The notes under the pieces are model-generated. The model saw nothing but the letters and a program-made list of their open reading frames with translations. It did not search any database and was not told the DNA's origin. From the NCBI RefSeq assembly GCF_030317115.1, contig NZ_JASZYF010000014.1, positions 57,138 through 121,137 of the forward strand: DNA of 64,000 nt, read 5' to 3'. Of this stretch, positions 25,722 through 34,702 are shown one piece after another. Made by a program: the position numbers and the translations under genes. The DNA is from Variovorax gracilis. GTDB taxonomy: Bacteria > Pseudomonadota > Gammaproteobacteria > Burkholderiales > Burkholderiaceae_C. The number at the start of each line of letters is the position of its first letter. Position 1 is the stretch's first letter.

Positions 25722-26777
25722 TCAGCGCAAGGCGTCGTTGAGCCGCTCCAGCGCCTTGGCGCCGGGGCAGAGCTGGGCCGGGCCCAGGGTGTTGAGCGGC
25801 CGGTCGCTGGTGTTGAGCGCCGTGTGCAGGTCGGTCGCCAGCGGGTCGACGTAGAGCAGGCCCGTCACCACCTCGCCCATCTCCTGATGCCGTTGCATGT
25901 GGGCCATGGCGGCGTAGCGGTCGCCGGGGTTGTAGTCGGGGTGCAGGCTTCGCAGGCGCAGCAGGGTGCCGTCGTGCTGGCGCACGTCCAGCACTTCGCC
26001 CGGCGCCATGTCCACGGTGATCTCCTCGCGCCCGCTGATGAAATCGATGCGGCTCACCGCCTCGTTGTGCTCGCGCACGTAGTCGTAGCTCTTGGTGCTG
26101 CCGGGGTGGTTGTTGAAGGCCACGCAGGGGCTGATCACGTCGATGAAGGCGGAACCGCCATGACTGATCGCGCCCTTGATCAGCGGCACCAGTTGCGCCT
26201 TGTTGCCCGAGAACCCACGCCCCACATAGCTGGCGCCGAGCTGCAGCGCCATCGCCACGAGATCGACGGGACTGTCGGTGTTGACGACGCCCTTCTTGCT
26301 CTTGGAGCCCTGGTCGGCGGTGGCCGAGAACTGGCCCTTGGTCAGCCCGTAGACGCCGTTGTTCTCGACGATGTAGGCCATGCGCACGCCGCGCCGCATA
26401 GCGTGGGCGAACTGGCCCAGGCCGATGGAAGCCGAATCGCCGTCGCCCGACACGCCGAGGTACAGCAGATCGCGGTTGGCGAGGTTGGCGCCGGTCAGCA
26501 CGCTGGGCATGCGGCCATGCACGGTATTGAATCCGTGCGAGGCGCCGAGGAAGTAGTCCGGCGTCTTGGAGCTGCAGCCGATGCCCGAGAGCTTGGCGAC
26601 GCGGTGCGGCTCGATGTCCAGCTCCCAGCAGGCCTCGATGATGGCGGCGGAGATGGAGTCGTGGCCGCAGCCTGCACACAGCGTGGAGATCTTGCCCTCG
26701 TAGTCGCGACGCGTGTAGCCGACCTTGTTGGTGGCGAGGGTCGGATGGCGCAGCCGGGGCTTCGCGAGATAGGTCAT
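25722..26777 (-). CDS. korB: 2-oxoacid:ferredoxin oxidoreductase, beta subunit
   Basis: The 351-residue subunit binds ThDP and one FeS cluster: LCAGCGHD, then GIGCSSKTPDYFLG, HGRMPS, GDGDSASIGLGQFAHA and NNGVYGLTKGQ. It oxidatively decarboxylates a 2-oxoacid to acyl-CoA and passes electrons to ferredoxin. The start overlaps the alpha subunit stop by 4 nt (ATGA). The size and pairing with a fused gamma-alpha subunit match two-subunit 2-oxoglutarate:ferredoxin oxidoreductases such as KorAB of Thauera. The 2-oxoglutarate preference is inferred. Confidence 0.88.
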   Translation of the reverse strand: MTYLAKPRLRHPTLATNKVGYTRRDYEGKISTLCAGCGHDSISAAIIEACWELDIEPHRVAKLSGIGCSSKTPDYFLGASHGFNTVHGRMPSVLTGANLANRDLLYLGVSGDGDSASIGLGQFAHAMRRGVRMAYIVENNGVYGLTKGQFSATADQGSKSKKGVVNTDSPVDLVAMALQLGASYVGRGFSGNKAQLVPLIKGAISHGGSAFIDVISPCVAFNNHPGSTKSYDYVREHNEAVSRIDFISGREEITVDMAPGEVLDVRQHDGTLLRLRSLHPDYNPGDRYAAMAHMQRHQEMGEVVTGLLYVDPLATDLHTALNTSDRPLNTLGPAQLCPGAKALERLNDALR

Positions 26778-28600
26778 GCGGGTTCCTTGGACTCGATGAC
26801 GCGGCTGATCGCGTCGGCGATGAAGCGTGCCGTGATGGGTGTGCCGTCGAAATGCAGCACCGGCACCAGCCGGGCCGGGTCGATGCCCAGCTCGTTGACG
26901 AGCAGGCTGCGCATCTGGGCGTCGCGGTTCTGCTCGACCACGAACACGCGCGAATGCTGCGCCAGGAAGCGCACCACGCTGTCCGGAAACGGAAAGGCCC
27001 TCAGCCGCAACGCGTCGAGCTGGATGCCGCTCTCTTCCAGCACCTCCAGCGCCTCGTGCATGGACGGGCTGGTCGATCCGAAATAGATCACGCCGAGGTC
27101 CGTCTTCTCTGCAGCGAGCCGCAGCACCGGCTGCGGGACCAGCGTGGCCGCAGTCGCGAACTTCTTCAGCAGCCGCTCCATGTTGTAGATGTAGTCGGGC
27201 CCGCGCTCAGAGTACCGCGCATAGGCATCGCGCGTGGTGCCGCGGGTGAAGAAGCTGCCCTTGGTCGGGTGCGTGCCCGGCAGCGTGCGCCACGGAATGC
27301 CGTCGCCGTCCACGTCCTTGTAGCGGCCGAAGTCGCGGCCCGCCTCCAGCTCCTCGGCGGTCATGACCTTGCCGCGGTCGTAGGCCTGCGTGTCGTCCCA
27401 CGCGAAGGGCTTGCACAGGCGCTGGTTCATGCCGATGTCGAGGTCGGTCATGAGGAACACCGGCGTCTGCAGACGGTCGGCCAGGTCGAGCGCCGCGGCG
27501 GCGTGCTCGAAGCACTCGTACGGGTCTTCGGGAAAGAGCAGTACGTGCTTGGTGTCGCCATGCGATGCGTAGGCGCACGAGAGGATGTCGGCCTGCTGCG
27601 TGCGCGTCGGCATGCCGGTGGAGGGCCCGCCGCGCTGCACGTTGACGAGGGTGACGGGAATCTCCGCGAAGTAGGCCAGCCCGATGAACTCGCTCATCAG
27701 CGAGATGCCCGGCCCCGAAGTCGGCGTGAAGGCGCGCGCGCCGTTCCATCCTGCCCCGACCACCATGCCGATGGAGGCGAGCTCGTCTTCAGCCTGCACG
27801 ATGGCGAAGCGGTTCTGGCCGGTGTGCGGGTCGACCCGGAACTTCGCGCAATATCTCTGGAATGCTTCGGCCACCGACGACGACGGCGTGATCGGATACC
27901 AGGCCGCAACCGTCGCGCCGCCGTACACGCAGCCCAGCGCGACGGCGCTGTTGCCGTCGACGAAGATCCGGTCGCCCACGCGATCGGCGCGCCGCACCCG
28001 CAGCCCCACCGGCTCGCGCAGGTTCTCGCGGGCAAAGTCGCAGCCGAGGTTCAGTGCCTGCACGTTGGAGGCCAGCAGCTTTTCCTTGCCCTTGTACTGT
28101 TCGCCGAAGAGCCTCTCGACCACCTCCGGCTCGATGCCGAGCAGGATCGCCAGCGCACCCACGTAGACGATGTTCTTGAACAACTGGCGCTGACGCGGGT
28201 CGTGATAGACCGCGTTGCAGATCTCCGTCAGCGGCATGCCGATGACGCGGATGTCGTCGCGGAACTTCGACGGCGGCAGCGGCCGCGTGCTGTCATAGAA
28301 CAGGTAGCCGCCGGGCTCCAGTTCGGCCACGTCGGCATCCCAGGTCTGCGGATTCATTGCGACCATCATGTCGGTGCCGCCGCGCCGGCCCAGGTGGCCC
28401 TTTTCGGTCACGCGCACCTCGTACCAGGTCGGCAAGCCCTGTATGTTGCTCGGGAAGATGTTGCGGGGGCTCACCGGCACGCCCATGCGCAGGATGGCCT
28501 TGGCGAACAACTCGTTGGCCGAGGCCGAGCCCGAGCCGTTGACGTTGGCGAACTTGATGACGAAATCGTTGACCGCTTCGATCCGTGGCGCCGCGCTCAT
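26774..28600 (-). CDS. korA: 2-oxoacid:ferredoxin oxidoreductase, fused gamma-alpha subunit
   Basis: The 608-residue protein starts at ATG 28600. The N-terminal 200 residues are the gamma domain (FANVNGSGSASANELFAKAIL, GRRGGTDMMVAMNP). The rest is the alpha pyrimidine-binding domain (GNSAVALGCVYGGATVAAWYPITPSSS, TSGPGISLMSEFIGLAYFAEIPVTLVNVQRGGPSTGMPTRTQQADI). Fusion of gamma and alpha is typical of Kor-type enzymes. The start overlaps the upstream flavoprotein stop (ATGA), and the stop overlaps korB. This indicates fixed stoichiometry. Confidence 0.9.
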   Translation of the reverse strand: MSAAPRIEAVNDFVIKFANVNGSGSASANELFAKAILRMGVPVSPRNIFPSNIQGLPTWYEVRVTEKGHLGRRGGTDMMVAMNPQTWDADVAELEPGGYLFYDSTRPLPPSKFRDDIRVIGMPLTEICNAVYHDPRQRQLFKNIVYVGALAILLGIEPEVVERLFGEQYKGKEKLLASNVQALNLGCDFARENLREPVGLRVRRADRVGDRIFVDGNSAVALGCVYGGATVAAWYPITPSSSVAEAFQRYCAKFRVDPHTGQNRFAIVQAEDELASIGMVVGAGWNGARAFTPTSGPGISLMSEFIGLAYFAEIPVTLVNVQRGGPSTGMPTRTQQADILSCAYASHGDTKHVLLFPEDPYECFEHAAAALDLADRLQTPVFLMTDLDIGMNQRLCKPFAWDDTQAYDRGKVMTAEELEAGRDFGRYKDVDGDGIPWRTLPGTHPTKGSFFTRGTTRDAYARYSERGPDYIYNMERLLKKFATAATLVPQPVLRLAAEKTDLGVIYFGSTSPSMHEALEVLEESGIQLDALRLRAFPFPDSVVRFLAQHSRVFVVEQNRDAQMRSLLVNELGIDPARLVPVLHFDGTPITARFIADAISRVIESKEPA

Positions 28601-30411
28601 GCCGGGACCTCCTCGGCAATACGGACGGCCCCGGCCGGCGTCATCTTCAGCAGGAACTTCTGCATGTCCCAGGCGCCGGTCGGACAACGCTCGGCGCACA
28701 GGCCGCAGTGCAGGCAGACATCCTCGTCCTTCACCATGACGCGGCCGGTCTTGAGCCCGCCGGACACGTACAGGTCCTGCGCCAGGTTGAGTGCCGGCGC
28801 CTTCAGGCGGCCGCGCAAGTCCGCTTCATCGCCGTTGTCGGTGAAGCTGATGCAGTCCATCGGACAGATGTCCACGCAGGCATCGCATTCGATGCAGGCG
28901 GTCTCCGTGAACACGGTCTGGACATCGCAGTTCAGGCAGCGCTCCGCCTCCTTGAAGGCAGTGGCGGCATCGAAGCCCAGTTCCACCTCCACGCGGATGC
29001 TGGCCAGCGCCTTCTCGGCCTTGGCCCAGGGCACCTTGTAGCGCAGGTCGTTGGAGGTGTCGTTGTCGTAGCTCCACTCGTGGATGCCCATCTTCTGCGA
29101 CACCAGGTTGGTCATCGGCGGGGGCCGGACATGGACCGGCTCGTCGTGCAGCAACTGGTCGATCGAGACCGCCGCCTCATGGCCATGGGCCACGGCGGTG
29201 ATGATGTTCTTGGGGCCGAAGGCCGCATCGCCGCCGAAGAACACGTTGGGCACCGTGGACTGGAAGGTCGTCTCGTCGAGCTTGGGCAAGCCCCATTTGT
29301 CGAAGGCAATGCCGCAATCGCGCTCGATCCACGGGAAGGCGTTTTCCTGCCCCACGGCCACCAGCACCTCATCGCATTCGAAGAAGGCATCGGGCTCGCC
29401 CGTCGGCACCAGCGAGCGGTTGCCCTGCGCGTCGTACTCCGCACGGACGATCTCGAAGCGCATGCCCGTCAGCTTGCCGTCCTGATGCACGAAGGCCTTG
29501 GGCACGTGGAAGTTGATGATCGGGATGCCTTCGTGCTGCGCATCTTCCTTCTCCCACGGCGAGGCCTTCATCTCCTCGAAGCCGCTGCGCACGATCACCT
29601 TCACGTCGGTCCCGCCCAGGCGGCGTGCCGAGCGGCAGCAGTCCATCGCCGTGTTGCCACCGCCCAGCACGATCACGCGCTGGCCGATGCTCGTCACGTG
29701 CCCGAAGGAGACCGAGTTGAGCCAGTCGATGCCGATGTGGATGCTCTCCGCCGCTTCCTGCCGGCCCGGCACGTCGAGGTCGCGCCCGCGCGGGGCGCCG
29801 CAGCCGACGAAGATCGCGTCCCATTCCTGCGCCATCAGCGCCTTCATCGATTCGATGCGCTCGCCGCTGCGGAACTCCACTCCGAGGTCGAGGATGTAGC
29901 CCGTCTCCTCGTCGATCACCGACTCGGGCAGCCGGAAGCGCGGAATCTGCGTACGGATGAAGCCGCCGGCCTTGGCCTCGCCGTCGAACACCGTCACCTC
30001 GTAGCCCAGCGGCGCAAGGTCGCGCGCGACGGTCAGCGAGGCCGGCCCCGCGCCGACGCAGGCGATGCGCCTGCCATTCCTGGGCGCCACCGCCGGCATG
30101 CGCGAACGCACGTCCTCCTTCATGTCGGCGGCCACGCGCTTGAGCCGGCAGATCGCTACCGGCTCTGGGTCTTTCGCATTACTTTCCTCGACGCGCCCTC
30201 GACGGCATGCCGGCTCGCAGGGCCGGTCGCAGGTGCGCCCGAGGATGCCGGGAAAGACGTTGGAGACCCAGTTGACCATGTAGGCGTCGCCGTAGCGGCG
30301 CTGCGCGATCAAGCGGATGTATTCGGGTACGGGGGTGTGCGCCGGACAGGCGTACTGGCAATCCACGACCTTGTGAAAGTAGGCCGGGTTGGCGATGTTG
30401 GTTCGCTGCAA
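28597..30411 (-). CDS. GltD-like NAD(P)/FAD and 4Fe-4S oxidoreductase coupled to KorAB
   Basis: The 604-residue protein resembles the glutamate synthase small subunit. It has N-terminal cysteine clusters (CQYACPAHTPVPEYI, CDRPCEPACRRG), an FAD site (GAGPASLTVARDLAPLGYEVTVFD), an NAD(P) site (LGGGNTAMDCCRSARRLGG) and two C-terminal ferredoxin motifs (CIECDACVDICPMDC, CLHCGLCAERCPTG). It should shuttle electrons between ferredoxin held by KorAB and NAD(P)(H). A similar korC-like gene accompanies KorAB in Thauera aromatica. It is first in the operon, with an ATGA overlap to korA. Confidence 0.85.
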   Translation of the reverse strand: MQRTNIANPAYFHKVVDCQYACPAHTPVPEYIRLIAQRRYGDAYMVNWVSNVFPGILGRTCDRPCEPACRRGRVEESNAKDPEPVAICRLKRVAADMKEDVRSRMPAVAPRNGRRIACVGAGPASLTVARDLAPLGYEVTVFDGEAKAGGFIRTQIPRFRLPESVIDEETGYILDLGVEFRSGERIESMKALMAQEWDAIFVGCGAPRGRDLDVPGRQEAAESIHIGIDWLNSVSFGHVTSIGQRVIVLGGGNTAMDCCRSARRLGGTDVKVIVRSGFEEMKASPWEKEDAQHEGIPIINFHVPKAFVHQDGKLTGMRFEIVRAEYDAQGNRSLVPTGEPDAFFECDEVLVAVGQENAFPWIERDCGIAFDKWGLPKLDETTFQSTVPNVFFGGDAAFGPKNIITAVAHGHEAAVSIDQLLHDEPVHVRPPPMTNLVSQKMGIHEWSYDNDTSNDLRYKVPWAKAEKALASIRVEVELGFDAATAFKEAERCLNCDVQTVFTETACIECDACVDICPMDCISFTDNGDEADLRGRLKAPALNLAQDLYVSGGLKTGRVMVKDEDVCLHCGLCAERCPTGAWDMQKFLLKMTPAGAVRIAEEVPA

Positions 30412-30549
30412 GGCTTGTCTCCTGGCTGCTCGCCCGGGGGCTCGTGGGGAAGAGCCATGGCGGGTCTGCCCGCAGTATGCGCCGCCCGGGGCGAATCAAA
30501 TCCTTGGTGAAATCCCGCAGCCATCGCAGTGGGGTAATGCACGGGTCGA

Positions 30550-30578
30550 TTGACACTGCCCTCAGGTCGGCGCACCAT
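30550..30578 (+). promoter_or_regulatory. Possible sigma70 promoter for the methyltransferase gene
   Basis: TTGACA (30550-30555) is followed after 17 bp by CACCAT (30573-30578), 37 bp before ATG 30616. The -35 is perfect and the -10 weak. Confidence 0.35.
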
Positions 30579-30615
30579 TTTTCGGGTCCGGAAGTCGCTC
30601 ATCCAGGAGAAGCCC

Positions 30616-31431
30616 ATGACCGAATCGTTCCGCGACTTCGAGCACGCCGGCTGGGCCGACCCTCATGTCTGCGTGAGCTACGACGATCTTCTGTCGAGCC
30701 TCACGACCCAATCGATCGCTCCGCTGCTCGACGCCGCCGGCGTGAAGGCGGGAAGCGTCGTGCTGGACGTGGCGACAGGCGCTGGCTACGCGGCCGGCGC
30801 GGCCCTGGCGCGCGGCGCGCACGTCACGGGCGTCGACTTCTCGGCCGAGCAGGTGCGCATGGCCAAGCAGCGCTTTCCGGCAGCGAGCTTCGTGGAAGGC
30901 GATGCCGGTAGCCTGCCTTTCGCAAGCGCGGTGTTCGACGCGGTCGTGGCCAACTACGGCGTGCTCCATTTTCCCGAGCCCGAGCGCTTCTTCCGCGAGG
31001 CGTTCCGCGTGCTCAAGAGCGGTGGCCGGCTGGCCTTCACGGTGTGGGGCAGTCCGCAGGAAGCCAAGCTCTTCGGCGCCGTGCTGGGCGCGATCGACGC
31101 CCACGGGTCCATGGACGTAGGCTTGCCGGGCGGACCCAACATGTTTCTCTTTGCCGACGCATCGGCGAGCGAGGCGGCCCTGGCCTCGGCGGGCTTCAAG
31201 GATGCGACCGTGACCCGGGTGCCGCAGACCTGGCGGCCCTCGTCGAGCGAGCAGATCCTCCTCACTGTCAAGACGGGCACCGTGCGCATGCGCGGCACGT
31301 TGCAACGCCAGCACATCGAGGCCCTGGACGCGATCGACGACGCGATCCTGACGGCGCTGGAGCCTTGCCGAAGCGGCCGCAGCTACGAAGTCCCCATGCC
31401 CGCCGCGCTCACGGCGGCGACCAGACCGTGA
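30616..31431 (+). CDS. Class I SAM-dependent methyltransferase
   Basis: The 271-residue protein starts at ATG 30616 behind AGGAGA. The SAM motif is VLDVATGAGYAAGAALARGAHVTGVDFS, then VEGDAGSLPFASAVFDAVVANYGVLHFP and FREAFRVLKSGGRLAFTVWG. This is the UbiE/type-11 pattern. The substrate is unknown, but the closest group often acts on small molecules. It is divergent from the kor operon and followed by a GNAT gene 33 nt downstream. Confidence 0.88.
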   Translation: MTESFRDFEHAGWADPHVCVSYDDLLSSLTTQSIAPLLDAAGVKAGSVVLDVATGAGYAAGAALARGAHVTGVDFSAEQVRMAKQRFPAASFVEGDAGSLPFASAVFDAVVANYGVLHFPEPERFFREAFRVLKSGGRLAFTVWGSPQEAKLFGAVLGAIDAHGSMDVGLPGGPNMFLFADASASEAALASAGFKDATVTRVPQTWRPSSSEQILLTVKTGTVRMRGTLQRQHIEALDAIDDAILTALEPCRSGRSYEVPMPAALTAATRP

Positions 31432-31464
31432 ATCTAAGATGCCGGGTTTCATCAGGAACCCGCC

Positions 31465-31896
31465 ATGCCGATTGCCTGGTCCGACTCGCTGGAGACACTC
31501 GATTGGGATGAGCTGTGCGCCCTCTACCGGGCCGCGCCGCTCGGCAACAAGAGCCCGGAAGGCTTGAAGACTGCGTTCACGAACAGCATGTTCCGGTGCC
31601 TTGCGTACGAGGATGGCAAGCTCGTCGGCGTGGGGCGGGCGCTGGCGGATGGGGTCGATTGCTCGTACATCTGCGACGTCGCGGTGTTGCCGGGTCATCA
31701 GGGCACGGGGCTTGGCAAGGAGATCGTCGCCCGGCTCGTGGCGCTGTCCCGGGGCCACCGGAAGATCATCCTGTACTCCGTGCCCGGCAAGGAGGACTTC
31801 TATCGCAAGTTCGGATTCGGGCGGATGAAGACCGCGATGGCGATCTTCGAGGATCAGGCCCTCGCAGTGCAGCGCGGGTACATCGACGAGGCCTGA
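31465..31896 (+). CDS. GNAT-family N-acetyltransferase
   Basis: The 143-residue protein shows the GNAT acetyl-CoA loop: CDVAVLPGHQGTGLGKEIVARLV, with a following beta-bulge strand KIILYSVPGKEDFYRKFGFG. It would acetylate an amine on a small molecule or protein; the substrate is unknown. It lies between a methyltransferase and a MarR gene, all in one direction and closely spaced, so the three may be co-transcribed. Confidence 0.85.
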   Translation: MPIAWSDSLETLDWDELCALYRAAPLGNKSPEGLKTAFTNSMFRCLAYEDGKLVGVGRALADGVDCSYICDVAVLPGHQGTGLGKEIVARLVALSRGHRKIILYSVPGKEDFYRKFGFGRMKTAMAIFEDQALAVQRGYIDEA

Positions 31897-31917
31897 CTGG
31901 CCTCGGCGCTACATTCG

Positions 31918-32349
31918 ATGCCCATGTCCAGATTCCGCCTGCTGCACCATCTGCCTCACCTGTTGCGCCGCGCCCATTTCGAGAGCGACGCGCTGTTCGC
32001 CCAGGTCTACGGCGACGCAGTGACCTCGCGGCAACTCGCCTTGCTGGTGGCGGTGCGCCAGCGGCCCGGTGCATCGCAGAGCCAGGTGGCGCAGGACATC
32101 GGGCTCGACCTCAATACATGCAGCGACCTGGTCCTGCGCACGGTGCGCAAGGGCCTGCTGCGCCGCGAGCGATCGGCCGCGGACGCGCGAAGCTTCAGTC
32201 TTCTTCTCACTGACGAAGGCAGCCAACTGCTGGAAGACACGACGACCAAGGCCACCGAATACCAGAACGCCGTGGCGGCACGCCTGAACAAGGCGGAGCG
32301 CGAGCAACTGGTCGCACTGCTGCGCAAGCTGCTGGGCTTCGACGGCTGA
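31918..32349 (+). CDS. MarR-family transcriptional regulator
   Basis: The 143-residue protein has the MarR winged helix: VTSRQLALLVAVRQRPGASQSQVAQDIGLDLNTCSDLVLRTVRKGLLRRE, then SFSLLLTDEGSQLLE. Such dimers respond to phenolic or aromatic ligands. It lies 95 bp upstream of the Rid-like/Bug gene pair. A palindrome at 32418-32427 in that gap is a candidate operator. Confidence 0.88.
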   Translation: MPMSRFRLLHHLPHLLRRAHFESDALFAQVYGDAVTSRQLALLVAVRQRPGASQSQVAQDIGLDLNTCSDLVLRTVRKGLLRRERSAADARSFSLLLTDEGSQLLEDTTTKATEYQNAVAARLNKAEREQLVALLRKLLGFDG

Positions 32350-32417
32350 AGCCCGTCGCAGACTTCTTCCGTGTAAACCCCAATTCGTCCGGCTCCAGAC
32401 TGCGATCCAATACTACG

Positions 32418-32427
32418 AATACGTATT
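32418..32427. promoter_or_regulatory. Candidate MarR operator
   Basis: AATACGTATT is a perfect 10-bp palindrome within a longer AT-rich stretch, 18 bp before ATG 32445. At that place a bound repressor would block transcription or early elongation. Assignment to the adjacent MarR protein is inferred. Confidence 0.4.
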
Positions 32428-32444
32428 AACTGATCTCAAGGCCC

Positions 32445-33203
32445 ATGACGATGACCCTCCCCTTCCCCGCCGGCAACTACAGCTATCTCAAGGGCGGCTT
32501 CCAGTACTCGGCCGCCGTGATCGCGGATACCGGCCATGCCATCGAGCGCGCCCGCTTCGACCGCCCGGTGCCCCTTGCCGAAGGCTTCGAGCGCATCCGC
32601 GCGCACCTGCAGTCGCAGGGGCGGCCATTGACCGCGCTGTGCGCCTGCGAACTGCGCTCGCCCGCGCCGATGAGCGAGCCGGACTTCGTGGCCTTCAATC
32701 GCGCCTATGTGCGGCCGCTCGCCGATTGGGGGCTGTTCAGGGACGACATCAATCCGGTGGCGCGCTGCAACCTGGTTCCCGCCGTGGCACCGCCGGCCGA
32801 GGCGGGTTTTCATGCCTTCAGCTACACCGTGCCGCTTGCTTCCGCGCGCGAAGTGCCCGACTTCACCACCTCGGGCGCGGCCGAGTGCCCGGACCGCCCC
32901 GGCTATCGCGACCACATCGTGCGGCTGGGCGAGACCTCGCCCGACGCGCTGGCGGACAAGCTGCGCTTCGCCATCGGCGACCTGGGCTCGCGCCTCGATC
33001 TCATGGGCGTTCGCTGGACCGACGTGATGAGCATGAGCCTGTACACCGTGCACGACCTGCACCATGCCATCGAGCAGGAACTCGCGCACCTCGGCGCACT
33101 GGCGGGCGGCCTCGCATGGCACTGGGTGCGGCCGCCGGTCGAGGACATCGAGATCGAGATCGACGCGCGACGGGTGTCGCGAGAACTGCTCTTGCCGCGC
33201 TGA
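32445..33203 (+). CDS. Rid/YjgF-like protein, possible aromatic-pathway deaminase
   Basis: This 252-residue protein (YLKGGFQYSAAVIADTG near the start; ALADKLRFAIGDLGSRLDLMGVRWTDVMSMSLYTVHDLH near the end) looks like a double-length member of the Rid superfamily. These hydrolyse imines, and some act as aminomuconate deaminases. I cannot name the substrate. It follows a MarR gene and precedes a Bug binding protein by 25 nt, so a small catabolic operon for a nitrogen-bearing or aromatic acid is plausible. Confidence 0.55.
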   Translation: MTMTLPFPAGNYSYLKGGFQYSAAVIADTGHAIERARFDRPVPLAEGFERIRAHLQSQGRPLTALCACELRSPAPMSEPDFVAFNRAYVRPLADWGLFRDDINPVARCNLVPAVAPPAEAGFHAFSYTVPLASAREVPDFTTSGAAECPDRPGYRDHIVRLGETSPDALADKLRFAIGDLGSRLDLMGVRWTDVMSMSLYTVHDLHHAIEQELAHLGALAGGLAWHWVRPPVEDIEIEIDARRVSRELLLPR

Positions 33204-33228
33204 ATTTTCATCCTCGAAGGAACGTGCC

Positions 33229-34224
33229 ATGAAAGCACCCATTACCCCCACCCGCCGCCACCTGCTCGGCATTGCCGCCTGCGCACTGACTCTGGCAGCG
33301 ACTCTCCCCGACGCACGGGCCAGCGACGGCTTTCCCGGCGGACCGGTGCGCATCCTGGTGGGCTTTCCCGCCGGCGGCACGATCGACGTGGTCACGCGCC
33401 AGGTGGCCGAGCAGATGCGCGAGGACCTGGGCGTGCCGGTCACCGTCGAGAACCCGACCGGCGCCGGTGGCCAGCTCGCGGCGCAGGCGCTCAAGCGTGC
33501 CGCGCCAGACGGACGCACGCTGATGGTCGCTCCCGATCACACGGCCGTGATCATCCCGCTGACACTGGCGAATCCTGGCTTCAACATGACGACCGATTTC
33601 GCGCCCGTGGGACTCGTCGCCAACTACGCCGGTGCGCTGGCCGTGAGCCAGGCCAGCGGCATCAACGATCTCCCGGGGCTCATCGCCGCATCGAAGACGC
33701 AGCCGGCGGCCGCCAACGTGGGTGTCGCGGCGGCGGGCAGCAAGCCGCAGTTCGATCTGGTCGCGCTCTCGAAACAGCAGCAGACCACCTTGAACGCGGT
33801 GCCCTACCGCGGCTCCGTACCGATGGTGCAGGACCTCGCCGGCGGACACCTGAGCGCGGGCATCACGGCGCTCGGCGACTTCCTGGAGTTCCACCGCGCA
33901 GGCAAGCTCAAGGTCATCGCCATGGTCGGCGACCGGCGCTCTCCGCTGCTGCCGGACGTCCCGACGGCCAAGGAGCTCGGCTACGCAATGCAGACCGACT
34001 TCTGGGTCGGCATGTTCGCCCCCGCCGGCACGCCGAAGGCGGTCGTGGAACGGCTCAACCAGTCGCTGAACAAGGCCCTGGCCACGGCCAAGGTGCGCGA
34101 ACGCATGGCCGGTCTCGTGTTCGAGCCGAAGGCATCGACGCCGGCCGAACTCACCGAACGCATGGCGGCGGAAACGAAGTACTGGGCGCCGATCATCTCG
34201 GCCTCGGGCTGGGTCAAGCAGTGA
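33229..34224 (+). CDS. Bug (TctC) family periplasmic binding protein 2
   Basis: The 331-residue protein has a Tat-like signal (TRRHLLGIAACALTLAATLPDARA) and Bug motifs: VRILVGFPAGGTIDVVTRQVAEQM, NPTGAGGQLAAQALKRAAPDGRTL, PLLPDVPTAKELGY and FAPAGTPKAVVERLN. The ligand should be an organic acid. It differs enough from the first Bug protein of this window to be a separate lineage. It is co-directional with the Rid-like gene. Confidence 0.88.
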   Translation: MKAPITPTRRHLLGIAACALTLAATLPDARASDGFPGGPVRILVGFPAGGTIDVVTRQVAEQMREDLGVPVTVENPTGAGGQLAAQALKRAAPDGRTLMVAPDHTAVIIPLTLANPGFNMTTDFAPVGLVANYAGALAVSQASGINDLPGLIAASKTQPAAANVGVAAAGSKPQFDLVALSKQQQTTLNAVPYRGSVPMVQDLAGGHLSAGITALGDFLEFHRAGKLKVIAMVGDRRSPLLPDVPTAKELGYAMQTDFWVGMFAPAGTPKAVVERLNQSLNKALATAKVRERMAGLVFEPKASTPAELTERMAAETKYWAPIISASGWVKQ

Positions 34225-34245
34225 GGCCGTCGGGCGCGACACCAA

Positions 34246-34689
34246 TCAGTTCGGACCTTCGAGCCTGAACAGGCTCGTCGCCTCCAGGTCCAGCACCGGC
34301 AGTTCCTTCTGGTTGAACAGCCGCCAGCGCCAGCGCAGGATGCCCAGCGTCGAACGCTTCTCCGAACGCCGCACCTCGACCACATCGGCCACGAGCCGCA
34401 GGCTGTCGCCGGGCCGCACCGGGTTGGGCCACTTCAGGTACTGGAGGCCGGGCGACGCGAAGGATTCGGAGCCGCCCAGCGCGGCATCGGCGACAAGCCG
34501 CATCGCGATCGCGCTGGTGTGCCAGCCGCTCGCGATGAGTCCACCGAAGGGACCGCCCGAGGCCGCATCGGCATCGGTGTGGAACCACTGCGGGTCATAG
34601 GCCCGCGCGAACTGGACGACTTCCGCCTCCGTCACGAGGTACGGGCCCGCTTCGATGGCCTGGCCCGCGTGGAAGTCGGCGAATTTCAT
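34246..34689 (-). CDS. MaoC-like (R)-hydratase
   Basis: The 147-residue protein (ATG 34689) has the hot-dog fold motif YDPQWFHTDADAASGGPFGGLIASGWHTSAI, which carries the hydratase-like Asp and His of MaoC proteins. Members hydrate enoyl-CoA thioesters. It is the last gene of the boxC-boxB-boxA strand, 13 nt after boxA, so a role on CoA intermediates of benzoate breakdown is likely. No defined step of the box route needs it. Confidence 0.82.
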   Translation of the reverse strand: MKFADFHAGQAIEAGPYLVTEAEVVQFARAYDPQWFHTDADAASGGPFGGLIASGWHTSAIAMRLVADAALGGSESFASPGLQYLKWPNPVRPGDSLRLVADVVEVRRSEKRSTLGILRWRWRLFNQKELPVLDLEATSLFRLEGPN

Positions 34690-34702
34690 CAGGTCATTGT
34701 CA

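Noticed and set aside
28585..30510. A 641-codon open frame opposite the GltD-like gene
   Set aside because: Shadow frame; composition typical of reverse-complement coding.
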